Shown: piece by piece, positions 1 to 8,136 of the stretch
Position numbering within the stretch: the first letter of the stretch is position 1
Layout: each line of letters begins with the position of its first letter
Assembly: GCA_951813395.1 (NCBI GenBank)
Contig: OX638356.1
Coordinates: forward strand, 1,653,340-1,717,339
Direction of reading: 5' to 3'
Origin: Longimicrobiales bacterium
GTDB lineage: Bacteria > Gemmatimonadota > Gemmatimonadetes > Longimicrobiales > Gaopeijiaceae
Length of the DNA stretch: 64,000 nt
Notes under the pieces: generated by a model
Told to the model about the DNA's origin: nothing
The model's database searches: none
The model's input: only the letters and a program-made list of their open reading frames with translations
Translations under genes and position numbers: made by a program

Positions 1-325
1 AGACGTCCACGGTCTGGGACGCGGCGCCGTAGCCGATCCTCTCCACCGTCACCGTTTGGGTCCCCTCCGGCACCTCGGTCACAAGGAAGCGGCCCTGGGA
101 GTTGCTCAGAACGCCCCTCCCGGTACCCTCGACCAGGACCTGGGCGTCGGAGACCGGATTGCCGGACTGGACATCGACCACCGTGCCGGTCACCGTGCCC
201 ATCTGCTGGGCCGCTCCCGGCGTTACGGCCCCGGCACCCACGAAAACGAGTGCTATGAGGCCTTGGAGGCCGGGACCGACATGCCTGACAATGCACCGGA
301 TTGCGCTGAACCACGTGCAGGTCAT
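1..325 (-). CDS. TonB-dependent receptor, N-terminal part (runs off the window)
   Basis: Only the first 108 codons are visible; the gene continues past the left edge. Translated from the ATG at 325 on the minus strand, it opens with a hydrophobic signal segment (LQGLIALVFVGAGAV, ending AAQQ). A carboxypeptidase-regulatory-like beta-sandwich follows: GTVTGTVVD, then GNPVSDAQVLVEGT, then SNSQGRFLV, then VERIGYG. That order is typical of the plug-proximal domain of SusC/RagA-type outer-membrane receptors and of related TonB-linked transporters in Bacteroidota and Gemmatimonadota. The plug and barrel are outside the window, so the transported substrate cannot be judged. A secreted protein with only the regulatory domain is a less likely alternative. 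Confidence 0.7.
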   Translation of the reverse strand, partial: MTCTWFSAIRCIVRHVGPGLQGLIALVFVGAGAVTPGAAQQMGTVTGTVVDVQSGNPVSDAQVLVEGTGRGVLSNSQGRFLVTEVPEGTQTVTVERIGYGAASQTVDV

Positions 326-759
326 CTCGCTCTCTCTTGCTTTGGGTTCGTTTCGATCGGAGTGAGCAGGGTTGGGATCACGGCATCGCATACGGTCCTC
401 CTCTATGCTTGTGACGGTAGGATCGGGCACATCTATGAGGTTTGGAGCGCCGGAAACCGGGCTCCCCATGCTCGCTCCGATGCACTGCGCGAAACGATGG
501 GCCCAGGACGGGATCGGTTCTCGCCACCGAGTTGGAAGCTGAGACCCAAGGAGGCGAAAGGGATGCTCCCGGAAGGGAGCGATCATGCTTTGAGAGTTGG
601 CCGGGAGGAAGCTGGGCCGCAAGCGTCGCCCTCGAAGGCGACAACTCACATCAATCCTGCACCCTGCCATCCTGCTTCCTTCCTACGCCGAATTCCATCC
701 GACTGCCTGGATGGAACGCCAACGGCTAATTATAGGGGTCGAATCCTGACTGCGCAAGC
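326..759. other. Gene-free stretch upstream of the receptor gene
   Basis: About 430 bases without a convincing gene on either strand. Open frames here have no ribosome-binding site or recognisable protein. It should hold the promoter of the minus-strand receptor gene, but I see no clear -35/-10 pair. Its right end abuts the target duplication of the insertion sequence. Confidence 0.5.
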
Positions 760-775
760 GTCGTTGCCAGTTCTG
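760..775. repeat. Left copy of the 16 bp target-site duplication
   Basis: GTCGTTGCCAGTTCTG lies immediately outside the left end of the insertion sequence. An identical copy lies immediately outside the right end (2323-2338). Identity stops exactly at both borders: the bases before the copies differ (C against A), as do those after (T against G). That is what a target duplication should look like. Confidence 0.85.
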
Positions 776-2322
776 TGTGAAACCAAAGTAGAAATGTCCG
801 GGGTTTGTCCAAAGTAAGAATGTCCGCCTCTAGAGTTGGGATTTTGGGGCCTTGGTGGGAGGGCGCGCGCGCCCTCCCACCAAGGTGACCCCCTCCGCGG
901 ATATCCCAGCCGCTTCACCGGTCCTTCCCAGCAGTCTCGTCGCGCTCCCGCGCCTTCCGCTTCGCGGCAGCCAGCCGGACATCGTTCTCGAAGCCCCGCC
1001 GCCAAGGGTGGTTCGGCCGGGGCTTCGGCGGCGAGGACTTGGCCCTCGCAGGCTTCTCGGGCGTGGGCGCCGGACGGGGCCTGGGCCGTGCTCGCCCCAA
1101 GCACTCGGCCTCCAGATACCGGTCTGCGGCGCGGATGCGGGTCTCCCCGTTGAGCCGCAGTTCCACGACGACCGAACTCCCGGGCGATACGTGCACGGCC
1201 TCCCGCTCCGGGATCTGCCAGTACACATTGCGGAAACGGATCGTGAAGTCGCGCTGGACCTCCCGTGTCTCCGTCTCCGCGAAGAGCGCCTCCAGGTCCA
1301 CCCCGGGCGGCAGCGGCCGGTGCGCGTCCATGGGATCGCGCGGCTCGACCGTGAAGCGGTCGTTCCAGAACGGTGTCCACCACTCGGTCAGGAAGCGGTT
1401 CGCCCCGCCGAGGGTGTCGATGCCTGCGACCCGCATCTCCTTGATCAGCCGGTCCTGCGCCGTCCCGAAGCTGCGCTCGACCCGGCCCTTCGCCTGGGGA
1501 GAACCTGCCAGGATCACCTCGACGCCCAACACGTCGAGCCCCCGCGCGATGATCGTGTCCGTCCGCTCCTCCTTCCTCGACAGCCACTGTCCGAAGTGCC
1601 CGGCATGGTCGGTGTAGACGGCCAGGGGGCGGCCGTGGCGGCGCAGATACCCGATGATCGCCCGCCGGTTCTCCGCTCCGTCGTCGCGCTCGACGAACCG
1701 CCCCATCATCAGGCGGCTCGTCGCGTCGTCGTGGATCGAGATCAGCACGCACTCCCCCGCCCGGTCCTCCAGCCACCGGTGCACCGAACTGTCCCACTGG
1801 CCCAGCTCCCCCAGCGCCGCCCGCCGCTCCCGCCGCCTGCGGTGCTTCGCACGCCTTCGCCGCCGCTCCCACAGACCATCGGCGAGCATCCAGTTCCGCA
1901 GCGTCTCCACGCTTACACGCACGCCGAAGGTCCGCTCCAGGTGCTCGGCAAGCAGCGTCGGCCCGAAGTCCCGGTACAGCGGATCTCTCGCGACGGCCAT
2001 CACCCGCTCCCGAACCTCGGTCGGCAGCGACCGGTTCGACGGCCGCCCGCGCAGACCGTGAACGACGGCCGCGTCGCCCTCGGTCTCGAACCTCCGCCGC
2101 ATCCGCCGAAAGTGCCGCCGCGTCACCCCCAGCCGTTCCGCCCCCGCCGCCGGTGTCAACACTCCCTCGCTCACCTGCCTCAACACCGAAATCCGGTCCC
2201 GCTCCTTCACACTCAGGTCCATACGCTCCTCTCTCGTCACGCGTTCGGCTACCAACCGAACATGATCCGAAAGAGGACATTTCTACTTTGCTAAGACCGG
2301 ACATTTCTAAATCGGTACGACA
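776..2322 (-). mobile_element. Complete insertion sequence, IS1202/ISNCY-type, 1547 bp
   Basis: The element starts with TGT at 776 and ends with ACA at 2322. The two ends form imperfect inverted repeats of about 50 bp: 20 of the first 26 positions match, including a shared TAGAAATGTCCGG. Each end carries a second inner copy of the (A)GAATGTCC-like box after AAAGTA, which are probably two transposase-binding sites. A perfect 16 bp direct repeat flanks the element. One transposase gene fills it on the minus strand. From memory, the ISTde1 subgroup of IS1202-like elements makes target duplications of about 15-18 bp, which fits. Clean ends, a perfect duplication and an intact gene suggest recent insertion. 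Confidence 0.85.
915..2222 (-). CDS. DDE transposase of the ISNCY/IS1202-like element
   Basis: Encodes 435 residues and catalyses movement of the surrounding insertion sequence. The N-terminus has a helix-turn-helix (LRQVSEGVLTPAAGAERLGV, then RRHFRRMRRRF). An RNase-H-like integrase core follows with three acidic residues in plausible places: the Asp in GQWDSSVHRW, the Asp in VYTDHAGHF and the Glu in KGRVERSFG. The tail is a basic, proline-rich DNA-binding region. I chose the ATG at 2222 because AGAGGAG sits 5 nt upstream; an in-frame ATG at 2255 would add 11 residues. No frameshift or internal stop is visible, so the enzyme may be active. Family assignment rests on domain order, length, element ends and duplication length. 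Confidence 0.85.
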   Translation of the reverse strand: MDLSVKERDRISVLRQVSEGVLTPAAGAERLGVTRRHFRRMRRRFETEGDAAVVHGLRGRPSNRSLPTEVRERVMAVARDPLYRDFGPTLLAEHLERTFGVRVSVETLRNWMLADGLWERRRRRAKHRRRRERRAALGELGQWDSSVHRWLEDRAGECVLISIHDDATSRLMMGRFVERDDGAENRRAIIGYLRRHGRPLAVYTDHAGHFGQWLSRKEERTDTIIARGLDVLGVEVILAGSPQAKGRVERSFGTAQDRLIKEMRVAGIDTLGGANRFLTEWWTPFWNDRFTVEPRDPMDAHRPLPPGVDLEALFAETETREVQRDFTIRFRNVYWQIPEREAVHVSPGSSVVVELRLNGETRIRAADRYLEAECLGRARPRPRPAPTPEKPARAKSSPPKPRPNHPWRRGFENDVRLAAAKRKARERDETAGKDR

Positions 2323-2338
2323 GTCGTTGCCAGTTCTG
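2323..2338. repeat. Right copy of the 16 bp target-site duplication
   Basis: Second GTCGTTGCCAGTTCTG copy, directly after the terminal ACA of the insertion sequence. Rejoining the two copies reconstructs an uninterrupted pre-insertion site between the receptor gene and the amidohydrolase gene. The element therefore probably landed in intergenic DNA and broke no gene. Confidence 0.85.
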
Positions 2339-2475
2339 GTCTTGTCGCCGGGTCCGCGCCGTCCCTGAGGGGAACGAAGCCGTGGACCGTCAAGGCATCG
2401 GCTTGATGGTCGACCTGTCGAGACACATACTCGGACAAACGCCCGAATGGTCCCTCACCAACGCTGCGGAGGCAC

Positions 2476-4071
2476 ATGACCATGCCGACCACGACCCGAA
2501 AGAACCCGGCTCCGACTCCCCACCCCCCCAGCAGCACGGCGAACCTCTCCCGCCGGGGATGGCTGGCCGCCACCGGGGCCGGCACGGCAGCCCTGTTGGT
2601 CAAGCCGGATCACCTGCAGGCGCACCTGCACCCCGACGCCCCGTTCGGCATGACCCCGGATGCCCAGGAGGCCACGGTCGTCTTCACAAACACCACTGTA
2701 GCCAACCCTGACGGCGTGCAAGACGATGTCGCACTGGCGGTCGAAGGCGACCGGATCGCCGCGATCGGTCCCACGGACGAGGTGCTCGCGCAATACCCGA
2801 GGGCCGAGCGGTACGACGGACGCGGCAAGGCGCTCTTCCCGGGCCTGATCAACACCCACGCCCACATGCGCGCCGTGATCGCGCGCGGCTTCAACGAGGA
2901 CTTCGGCTTCCCGAACACCGCGAACCTGGCGATCTCGCCCGCCAGTCTGCTGGAGGGCGAAGAGGGCAACCTGATGGTGCAGGTGGCGGCGCTGGAGGCG
3001 ATCCGCACCGGGACCACGACCATTGTCGAGTACACGGGTAACGTGCAGCGCCAGGCGGCGGTGCTTGCAGATTCAGGGCTCCGCTGCGTGCTGGCAGAGG
3101 GGATCCGTGACGCCGAAAACGTGCCCGGTCCGATGTCCACCAGGGCGATGGCGCGGACGGTCAGCGAGACGCCGCGGTTCTCGGAACGGCTCAGGAACGA
3201 GGGGCTCCAGCGCATCGACGACCTGTTCAGCACCTGGCATGGCGCCCGAGACGGCCGCATCTCGGTGTTTCCGGCGGCCGCGCTCACCGAGACCTCGTCG
3301 CCCGAACTGCTGCGCGCCGTGCGCGAGTTTGCCGAGACGCACGACCTCGGCTACACGATCCACCTGAACCAGAGCCGCGCCGAGTACGAGTTCATGGTCA
3401 TGCACCACCGCTTGCGGCCGGCGGAATACCTGGACCGGCACGATTTCCTCGGCCCCCGCCTCTTTGCGGCGCATGCCCGCTACGTGAACGACGACGAGAT
3501 CGCGTTGCTCGGCAGGTCCGGCACCATCATCGCGCACCAGGCGGGGATGGCGGCGAACCGCGGGATCAGCCCGCCGATCCCGGCGCTGCGGACTGCCGGC
3601 TGCCCCATCGCGCTCGGGACCGACAACAACACCAACGACGTCTTCGAGGTCATGCGGATCGCCCTCTTGACCGAACGGATCCGCCGCAACCGCGACGGCG
3701 ACGAGGTGCCCGGCCTCGCGCCTCAGCCGGAGGACATCCTGGCGGACTGCACGCAGGGCGGGGCGTTGGCGGTGCAGCAGCCCGACGAGATCGGCACGCT
3801 GGAAGTCGGCAAGAAGGCCGACCTCCTCGTGGTGGACACGTTGCGGGCCCACCTCGTGCCGGCGGGCCGGATCATCTCCGCGCTGGTGCACAGCGGGCAC
3901 CCGGGCGATATCGAGTCGGTCATGATCGACGGCCGGTTCGTCATGCGCGACCGCGAGGTGCTCACTATGGACGAGGCGGCGATCCTGCGCGAAGCCGACG
4001 CGGTCGGACGAAGGATCTGGGGCCAGGTGCTGGAGGCGAGCCCGCTCAGGGTGCCGAGGTTGCCGCGGTAA
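2476..4071 (+). CDS. Tat-exported amidohydrolase (SsnA/TrzA-like deaminase family)
   Basis: 531 residues. The N-terminus has a twin-arginine export signal (SRRGWLAATGAGTAALLV, residues 25-42), so the enzyme should act in the periplasm. The fold is the metal-dependent amidohydrolase barrel. Visible ligands are H128 and H130 (INTHAHM), H296 (IHLNQ), H333 (AAHARY) and D383 (GTDNN). The C-terminal KKADLLVVD strand is typical of the composite domain. This pattern matches the cytosine/atrazine/S-adenosylhomocysteine-deaminase-like branch that hydrolyses C-N or C-Cl bonds on heterocycles. The substrate cannot be told. The ATG at 2476 has GGAGG upstream. An exported member of this mostly cytosolic branch is slightly unusual. 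It stands alone, downstream of the insertion sequence. Confidence 0.8.
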   Translation: MTMPTTTRKNPAPTPHPPSSTANLSRRGWLAATGAGTAALLVKPDHLQAHLHPDAPFGMTPDAQEATVVFTNTTVANPDGVQDDVALAVEGDRIAAIGPTDEVLAQYPRAERYDGRGKALFPGLINTHAHMRAVIARGFNEDFGFPNTANLAISPASLLEGEEGNLMVQVAALEAIRTGTTTIVEYTGNVQRQAAVLADSGLRCVLAEGIRDAENVPGPMSTRAMARTVSETPRFSERLRNEGLQRIDDLFSTWHGARDGRISVFPAAALTETSSPELLRAVREFAETHDLGYTIHLNQSRAEYEFMVMHHRLRPAEYLDRHDFLGPRLFAAHARYVNDDEIALLGRSGTIIAHQAGMAANRGISPPIPALRTAGCPIALGTDNNTNDVFEVMRIALLTERIRRNRDGDEVPGLAPQPEDILADCTQGGALAVQQPDEIGTLEVGKKADLLVVDTLRAHLVPAGRIISALVHSGHPGDIESVMIDGRFVMRDREVLTMDEAAILREADAVGRRIWGQVLEASPLRVPRLPR

Positions 4072-4084
4072 TCGGTCTGGGCGT

Positions 4085-4112
4085 GAACACTAAACACAAT
4101 TGTTTAGTATTC
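4085..4112. promoter_or_regulatory. AT-rich palindrome, likely operator
   Basis: Two arms, GAACACTAAACA and TGTTTAGTATTC, are separated by CAAT. Eleven of twelve positions pair, with a perfect 8 bp inner core ACTAAACA/TGTTTAGT. The surroundings are strongly GC-rich, so an AT-rich palindrome without a T-run reads as a repressor-binding site rather than a terminator. It lies 14 bp after the amidohydrolase stop and about 140 bp before the RhuM-Fic gene. Confidence 0.5.
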
Positions 4113-4249
4113 AGTCTCGGGCCCCGACTGACACCACCGCTGGCACTTCTGCGTCGATTGCTCCCGACGCTGATCTCGGGCGAACTTCGGAAGGCTGATG
4201 CGGAATCGTTAGCTTCCAGCGTCTCGCGCGACGGAGTACGAATTCACGC

Positions 4250-5293
4250 ATGAGCGGGCGCCGGATCGAGGAAAGAGGAATCGACCAAGTGACTGACACC
4301 CCCGAACCCCGCCCGGACGGCGAGGTCGTCGTCTATGAGGCCCCGGACGGCGAGGTCACGCTGAACGTGCGGTTCGACCAGGACACCGTGTGGTTGACGC
4401 AACGGCAGATGGCGGAAGTCTTCGTCACATCGAGCGAAAACGTGATCATGCATCTTCGCAATGTGTTCGCGCAGAATGAGTTGGACGAGCTGGCAACTAC
4501 TAAGGATTTCTTAGTAGTTCGAACGGAAGGAGCACGCCGGGTCCGCCGCTCCCTAAAGCACTACAACCTCGACGCCATCATCTCGGTTGGCTATCGGGTG
4601 AACTCGAAGCGCGCCGTGCGGTTTCGCCGGTGGGCCACGCGCACACTTCGCGAGCACCTGGTCCGGGGCTACACTCTGAACGAACGCCGCTTGGCCGAGC
4701 GCGGCCTCCGTGAAGCCAGAGAGACGCTGGATCTGCTCGCGAGCACCCTCCGTAGCCAGTCGTTGGTGAGCGGCGTCGGAGAGGCCGTCCTGGAGCTGGT
4801 CACGCGCTACGCCGACACGTGGCGGCTGCTACTCGAATACGACGAGAACCGACTCGAGACTCCGCAGGGCACGCGGCCGCCGACCGCTGCCCTCGACCAC
4901 GAGCATGCGATCGCTGCGATTGCGGGCTTCAAGGCGGCGCTGGTCGCGCGCAAAGAAGCGTCGCACCTCTTCGGCATTCAACGTGGAGATGCGCTGGAAG
5001 CCATTCTCGGCAACGTCGAGCAGACCATGTTCGGCGAGCCTCTGTACCGCACCCGCGAAGAGAAGGCCGCGAATCTGCTCTACTTCCTGGTCAAGGACCA
5101 TCCGTTCACGGACGGGAACAAGCGGATCGCCTCGCTGCTCTTCCTGCTCTACCTTCGCCAGGAGGGGTTGCATCACGACCTGAACCCCCAGGCGCTCACC
5201 GCGCTCACTCTTCTCATCGCCGAGAGCGCTCCCGCCAACAAGGACCTGTTGGTCCGCTTGGTCGTCAATCTTCTGGCGGGCTCGGAGGCCTGA
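4250..5293 (+). CDS. RhuM-Fic/Doc fusion protein
   Basis: 347 residues with two parts. Residues about 25-145 form the RhuM (virulence) domain, recognisable by VTLNVRFDQDTVWLTQRQMA and YNLDAIISVGYRVNSKRAVR. Residues about 215-330 form a Fic/Doc domain with the active-site loop HPFTDGNKR (284-292), which has the catalytic His, the acidic metal ligand and the anion-binding GNKR. Fic/Doc enzymes move AMP or phosphate onto proteins; Doc-like toxins phosphorylate EF-Tu. The substrate here is unknown. An in-frame GTG at 4289 with AGAGGA upstream is an alternative start. No separate antitoxin gene is adjacent, so the RhuM half may act as the regulator or as a DNA-binding or partner-recognition module. 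RhuM-Fic fusions are typical accessory genes of unknown role. Confidence 0.85.
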   Translation: MSGRRIEERGIDQVTDTPEPRPDGEVVVYEAPDGEVTLNVRFDQDTVWLTQRQMAEVFVTSSENVIMHLRNVFAQNELDELATTKDFLVVRTEGARRVRRSLKHYNLDAIISVGYRVNSKRAVRFRRWATRTLREHLVRGYTLNERRLAERGLREARETLDLLASTLRSQSLVSGVGEAVLELVTRYADTWRLLLEYDENRLETPQGTRPPTAALDHEHAIAAIAGFKAALVARKEASHLFGIQRGDALEAILGNVEQTMFGEPLYRTREEKAANLLYFLVKDHPFTDGNKRIASLLFLLYLRQEGLHHDLNPQALTALTLLIAESAPANKDLLVRLVVNLLAGSEA

Positions 5294-5305
5294 CCCCCTT
5301 CGGAC

Positions 5306-6199
5306 TCAGCCCCGCAGGTGCTCGTTGAAGAACGCGATGGTTCGCTCCTGCGCGAGGCCGGCGGCTTCCTCGTCGTAACGTGGGGTAGTGTCGTTGTGGA
5401 ATCCGTGGTTCGCGCCCTCGTAGACGTGGACCACGAAGTCCTTCCCGTTTTCCTCCAGCGCCGCCTGGTAGGGCGGGTAGCCGGCGTTGATCCGCTCGTC
5501 CAGGCCCGCGAGCTGGATCATGAGGGGCGCCTGTATGGAGGGCACGTCCTCGAGGTTCGGCGCCGATCCGTAGAACGGCACCCCGGCGCCCAGATCCGGA
5601 AGCCGGACCGCGAGCTGGTTCACAACTCCGCCGCCGTAGCAGAACCCGACGGCCCCGACTCGCCCCGTGGTCGTCTCGTGGTCCCTCAGGAATCGGAACG
5701 CGGCGAGCCAATCCTCCATCATCACGGCCCTGTCGAGCTGCCGCTGCATCACCCGGCCCTCGTCGTCGTTGCCGGGATAGCCACCCAGGGGGGTGAGCGC
5801 GTCCGGCCCCAGCGCCACGAAGTCCGCAGCGGCGAACCTGCGCACCACGTCTTCGATGTAGGGGTTCAGACCGCGATTCTCGTGGATGACAAGAACGGCT
5901 GGCTTTGGCTCCGTCGCGTCGGCGGGCACGGCCATGTATCCCCGCATGGTCCCCGAACCGTCCGGCGAAGCGTAGGTGACGTACTCCTGGCGGATGCGGG
6001 CATCGTCGGGCGTCACCTGGCGCGCCCACGCGTAGTTGGGCCGAAGTGCCTCGAGGACCGCCGCGGCAGCCGCGCCGCCACCCAGCACCTTCCCGGCCCC
6101 TTCCAGAAAATCCCGACGCTGGATATGCCCGTGGACATAGCCGTCGAAGAGCGCCAGCACCTCCTTGGGGAAATCGCTTGCCTTCTTTCGTTTGGTCAT
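5306..6199 (-). CDS. Tat-exported dienelactone hydrolase family protein
   Basis: 297 residues, alpha/beta hydrolase. The N-terminus carries a twin-arginine-like signal (RRDFLEGAGKVLGGGAAAAA, about residues 28-47), so it is probably periplasmic. The catalytic set is that of dienelactone hydrolases: nucleophile Cys in VGFCYGGG, Asp in GLDERINAG and His in GANHGFHND. The first strand reads AVLVIHENRGL, the usual DLH pattern. These enzymes hydrolyse enol-lactones or related esters; an exported member may act on exogenous esters. The ATG at 6199 is preceded by GGAG at workable spacing; an upstream extension of this frame has no site. It converges on the RhuM-Fic gene with a 12 bp gap. Confidence 0.85.
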   Translation of the reverse strand: MTKRKKASDFPKEVLALFDGYVHGHIQRRDFLEGAGKVLGGGAAAAAVLEALRPNYAWARQVTPDDARIRQEYVTYASPDGSGTMRGYMAVPADATEPKPAVLVIHENRGLNPYIEDVVRRFAAADFVALGPDALTPLGGYPGNDDEGRVMQRQLDRAVMMEDWLAAFRFLRDHETTTGRVGAVGFCYGGGVVNQLAVRLPDLGAGVPFYGSAPNLEDVPSIQAPLMIQLAGLDERINAGYPPYQAALEENGKDFVVHVYEGANHGFHNDTTPRYDEEAAGLAQERTIAFFNEHLRG

Positions 6200-6328
6200 G
6201 GGTATTCTCCGCTGCTGACTTGTTCCTGCCGGGCGTCGCCCGTGATGACCTCTTGGGGCCTCCAGCATGCAGTTGGCGGCCGGAGCACGCAAGCAATGGT
6301 CAGACCTCTGGCACCGGCTGCCGGTAGC

Positions 6329-6388
6329 GTGTCCCATTCGAGCATGCGAGTGTCCCGGCTTTTGCCGCGGAACCGCGGGCGGTGGGGC
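6329..6388. repeat. Left copy of a 60 bp inverted repeat bracketing the HNH gene
   Basis: About 50 of 60 positions match the reverse complement of 8052-8111. The shared core includes GTCCCATTCGAGCATGC and TTTGCCGCGGAA. Read on the minus strand, this copy translates as PRFRGKSRDTRMLEWD; the right copy read on the plus strand gives PRFRGKSRDTGMLEWD. Most differences are silent, including a two-base change between serine codons TCC and AGC. This suggests a coding origin or an element under peptide-level constraint. Confidence 0.75.
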
Positions 6389-6464
6389 GGGCGAGGTCGG
6401 GTGGCCAGCCTCCGGTGCTGGCCTCCCCGCCATCGCCGGGCTCTCAGCCTCGCGTGCCGGCCGC

Positions 6465-7729
6465 TCACCCGCCAGCGCCTGCCTCGATGGCCTCCCGTGC
6501 CGCGGCCTCGACTTCCCACGGAACCGCGCCGTCCGCGAGCCGCGCCGCGCCGTTGTACATCTGCCCGGGCCGAAGCGGTGGGGCGGGGGGCAGCGCGGGC
6601 GTCAGCTTCGGCTCGTTCACCGGCGGCGGCACGCTCCCCAGCATCTTGCCGCCGCGCGTGAAGAACACCGCCTGACCCGTCGCGTCGAGCGCCATCCGCA
6701 CCCGCCCCTCGTGCACCAGCCGGTGGTGCCGCCGGCAGAGCAGTACGGTGTTCGCCAGACTCGTCTCGCCGCCGTCGGCCCAGTGCTTCACATGATGCGC
6801 CTCCGTGAACCGGCCCCCGCAACCCGGATACCGGCAGCCCCGGTCCCGCTCCTCGAGCGCGCGGCGTATGTGCGGCGGGATCGTCCGCGTCTTCCGCCCC
6901 ACGCTGACTACCTTCCCCTCCCGGTGCAGCATCCGCACCAGCGACGCATCGCACGCCATGCGCCGCGACGTCTCCGCGCTCACCCGCACCCCGTCGACCT
7001 CCGACCGGCCCCCCTCGCCGTGCTCCTCCAGCGTGGCCATCTCGGCATGCACCGTCACCTGGTACCGCTCGGCCCGCGTCCCGCTGTGCGCCGCCTTCAG
7101 CCCCGCCGCCAGCGCCCGCTCGGCCACCAGTCCCGCCGCATCGGCCCTGCGCTGGCGGCTCGTCGGCCGCGCCTCGGGGTCCTCGCCCCGGTACAGCGCG
7201 TCCGTTGCGGCCTCGATCGCCCGCATCAGCACGGCCCCCGCCTCGGGCTCGAGCCTTCCGCGCACCACGTACGTCCCGTCGGCGTCGATCACCACCGAGA
7301 ACGCGCGCCGCTGGTGCCGCACCTCCTCGGCCGTCAACTCGCCGTCACGCGACAGGTGCCGCCATCCCCGCACCCTCCGCTCGAGCTCGGCGGCGGAGAC
7401 CTGTCGGCCAATTCGAGCAGTTCACCTTCCGTTGCCTCCGTGGCCACCCGGGTGATCGCCCGCACCTTGGTGTAGGACAGCCGTCCGGCCTCCATCTCGG
7501 CCGAGGTCCTGGGCAGGTCCTGTAGCGCGTGGGCGACCCGCACGTTCTCGCGGCAGGTGCCGATCGTGCGGCCGGTGCTCCAGGCGAGCCACTCGGCGCA
7601 GGAGTTGAACGCGTCGGCCCACCCCTCGCGGCGGTCGAACTCGGCGATGAGGGTGAGCATCTCGTAGGTGGCGATGTTGATCCGTGCGGCGAGTTCGACG
7701 ATGCGCTCGCCAAGTTGGGCAATGGTCAT
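6465..7729 (-). pseudogene. DUF222-HNH endonuclease gene, frameshifted
   Basis: The gene is split over two frames. The first part (7729 down to about 7400; MTIAQLGERIVELAARIN to GELLELAD) is the N-terminal half of DUF222, with GAGGAG six bases before its ATG. The second part, one frame over, continues VSAAELERRVRGWRHL and runs to 6465. It contains the HNH nuclease: CRYPGC, then AHHVKHWADGG, then NTVLLCRRHHRLVHEG, with the zinc-binding Cys/His pairs intact. Adding one base in the CC at 7400-7401 restores a single reading frame of about 420 codons, the usual size for this family. These genes are often multicopy and selfish. Real frameshift or read error cannot be separated here. Confidence 0.85.
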
Positions 7730-7771
7730 GGCTGACTCCTCAAGTTCAAGTCCGGCAGATAGTTAGGTGCA

Positions 7772-7796
7772 GCGCGGGTCGTGGTTCGATCCGCGC
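7772..7796. repeat. GC hairpin in the HNH gene leader
   Basis: GCGCGG (7772-7777) pairs with CCGCGC (7791-7796) across a 13-base loop. Three outer pairs (GGT with ACC) form if three bases bulge out. It lies about 45 bp upstream of the HNH start. The loop includes GGTTCGATCC, which resembles a tRNA T-loop but does not fold into a tRNA arm. Confidence 0.35.
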
Positions 7797-8051
7797 ACCA
7801 GTAAGTTAACTACCGTTTTTCGGCCCTCTGTAATGGCCCAGGCCGCGAAAAGTCGCCTCAGGACGACTCGAATGGGTCGTGGACCGCCGATCGGCCCGCC
7901 CGAGGCTTCCTGCGGCCCCCGGGGGCCATTGTGGCAGAGGTCCGGGACCTTGCCGAAGCCGCGTTTTCAGAACCCGTCCATAGCTGGATGGGACTACGTT
8001 CCCGCGTTTTGGGACAGGCGTTGGCTTGAGAACCGGCCGACGGGCTCGTGG

Positions 8052-8111
8052 GCCACCCCCCACGTTTCCGCGGCAAATCCCGGGACACCGGCATGCTCGA
8101 ATGGGACGCGG
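8052..8111. repeat. Right copy of the 60 bp inverted repeat bracketing the HNH gene
   Basis: Mate of 6329-6388 in opposite orientation. It ends 25 bp before the stop codon of the M19 gene. Together the two copies define a 1.78 kb unit whose only gene is the DUF222-HNH nuclease. I see no target duplication outside them. Confidence 0.75.
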
Positions 8112-8136
8112 TTATCCGCGCCAGCCGTGCTTCCTC

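Larger units (their letters stand above)
7730..8136. other. Gene-free stretch between the HNH and M19 genes
   Basis: About 400 bases without a supported gene. It holds the leader of the HNH gene with a GC hairpin at 7772-7796, and the right copy of the 60 bp inverted repeat at 8052-8111. Small open frames in this stretch have no homology that I recognise. Confidence 0.5.

Noticed and set aside
733-750. GGTCGAATCC, resembling a tRNA T-loop, just left of the insertion sequence
   Set aside because: No 5 bp T-stem, acceptor or anticodon arm can be folded around it.
56-817. Open plus-strand frame of 253 codons near the left edge
   Set aside because: It runs antisense to the receptor start and then through non-coding DNA; it has no ribosome-binding site or recognisable protein.
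7767-7800. GGTTCGATCC...GCACCA, looking like a tRNA 3' end
   Set aside because: The T-stem fails at the second pair and no 5' half exists within 100 bases; it is part of a simple hairpin.
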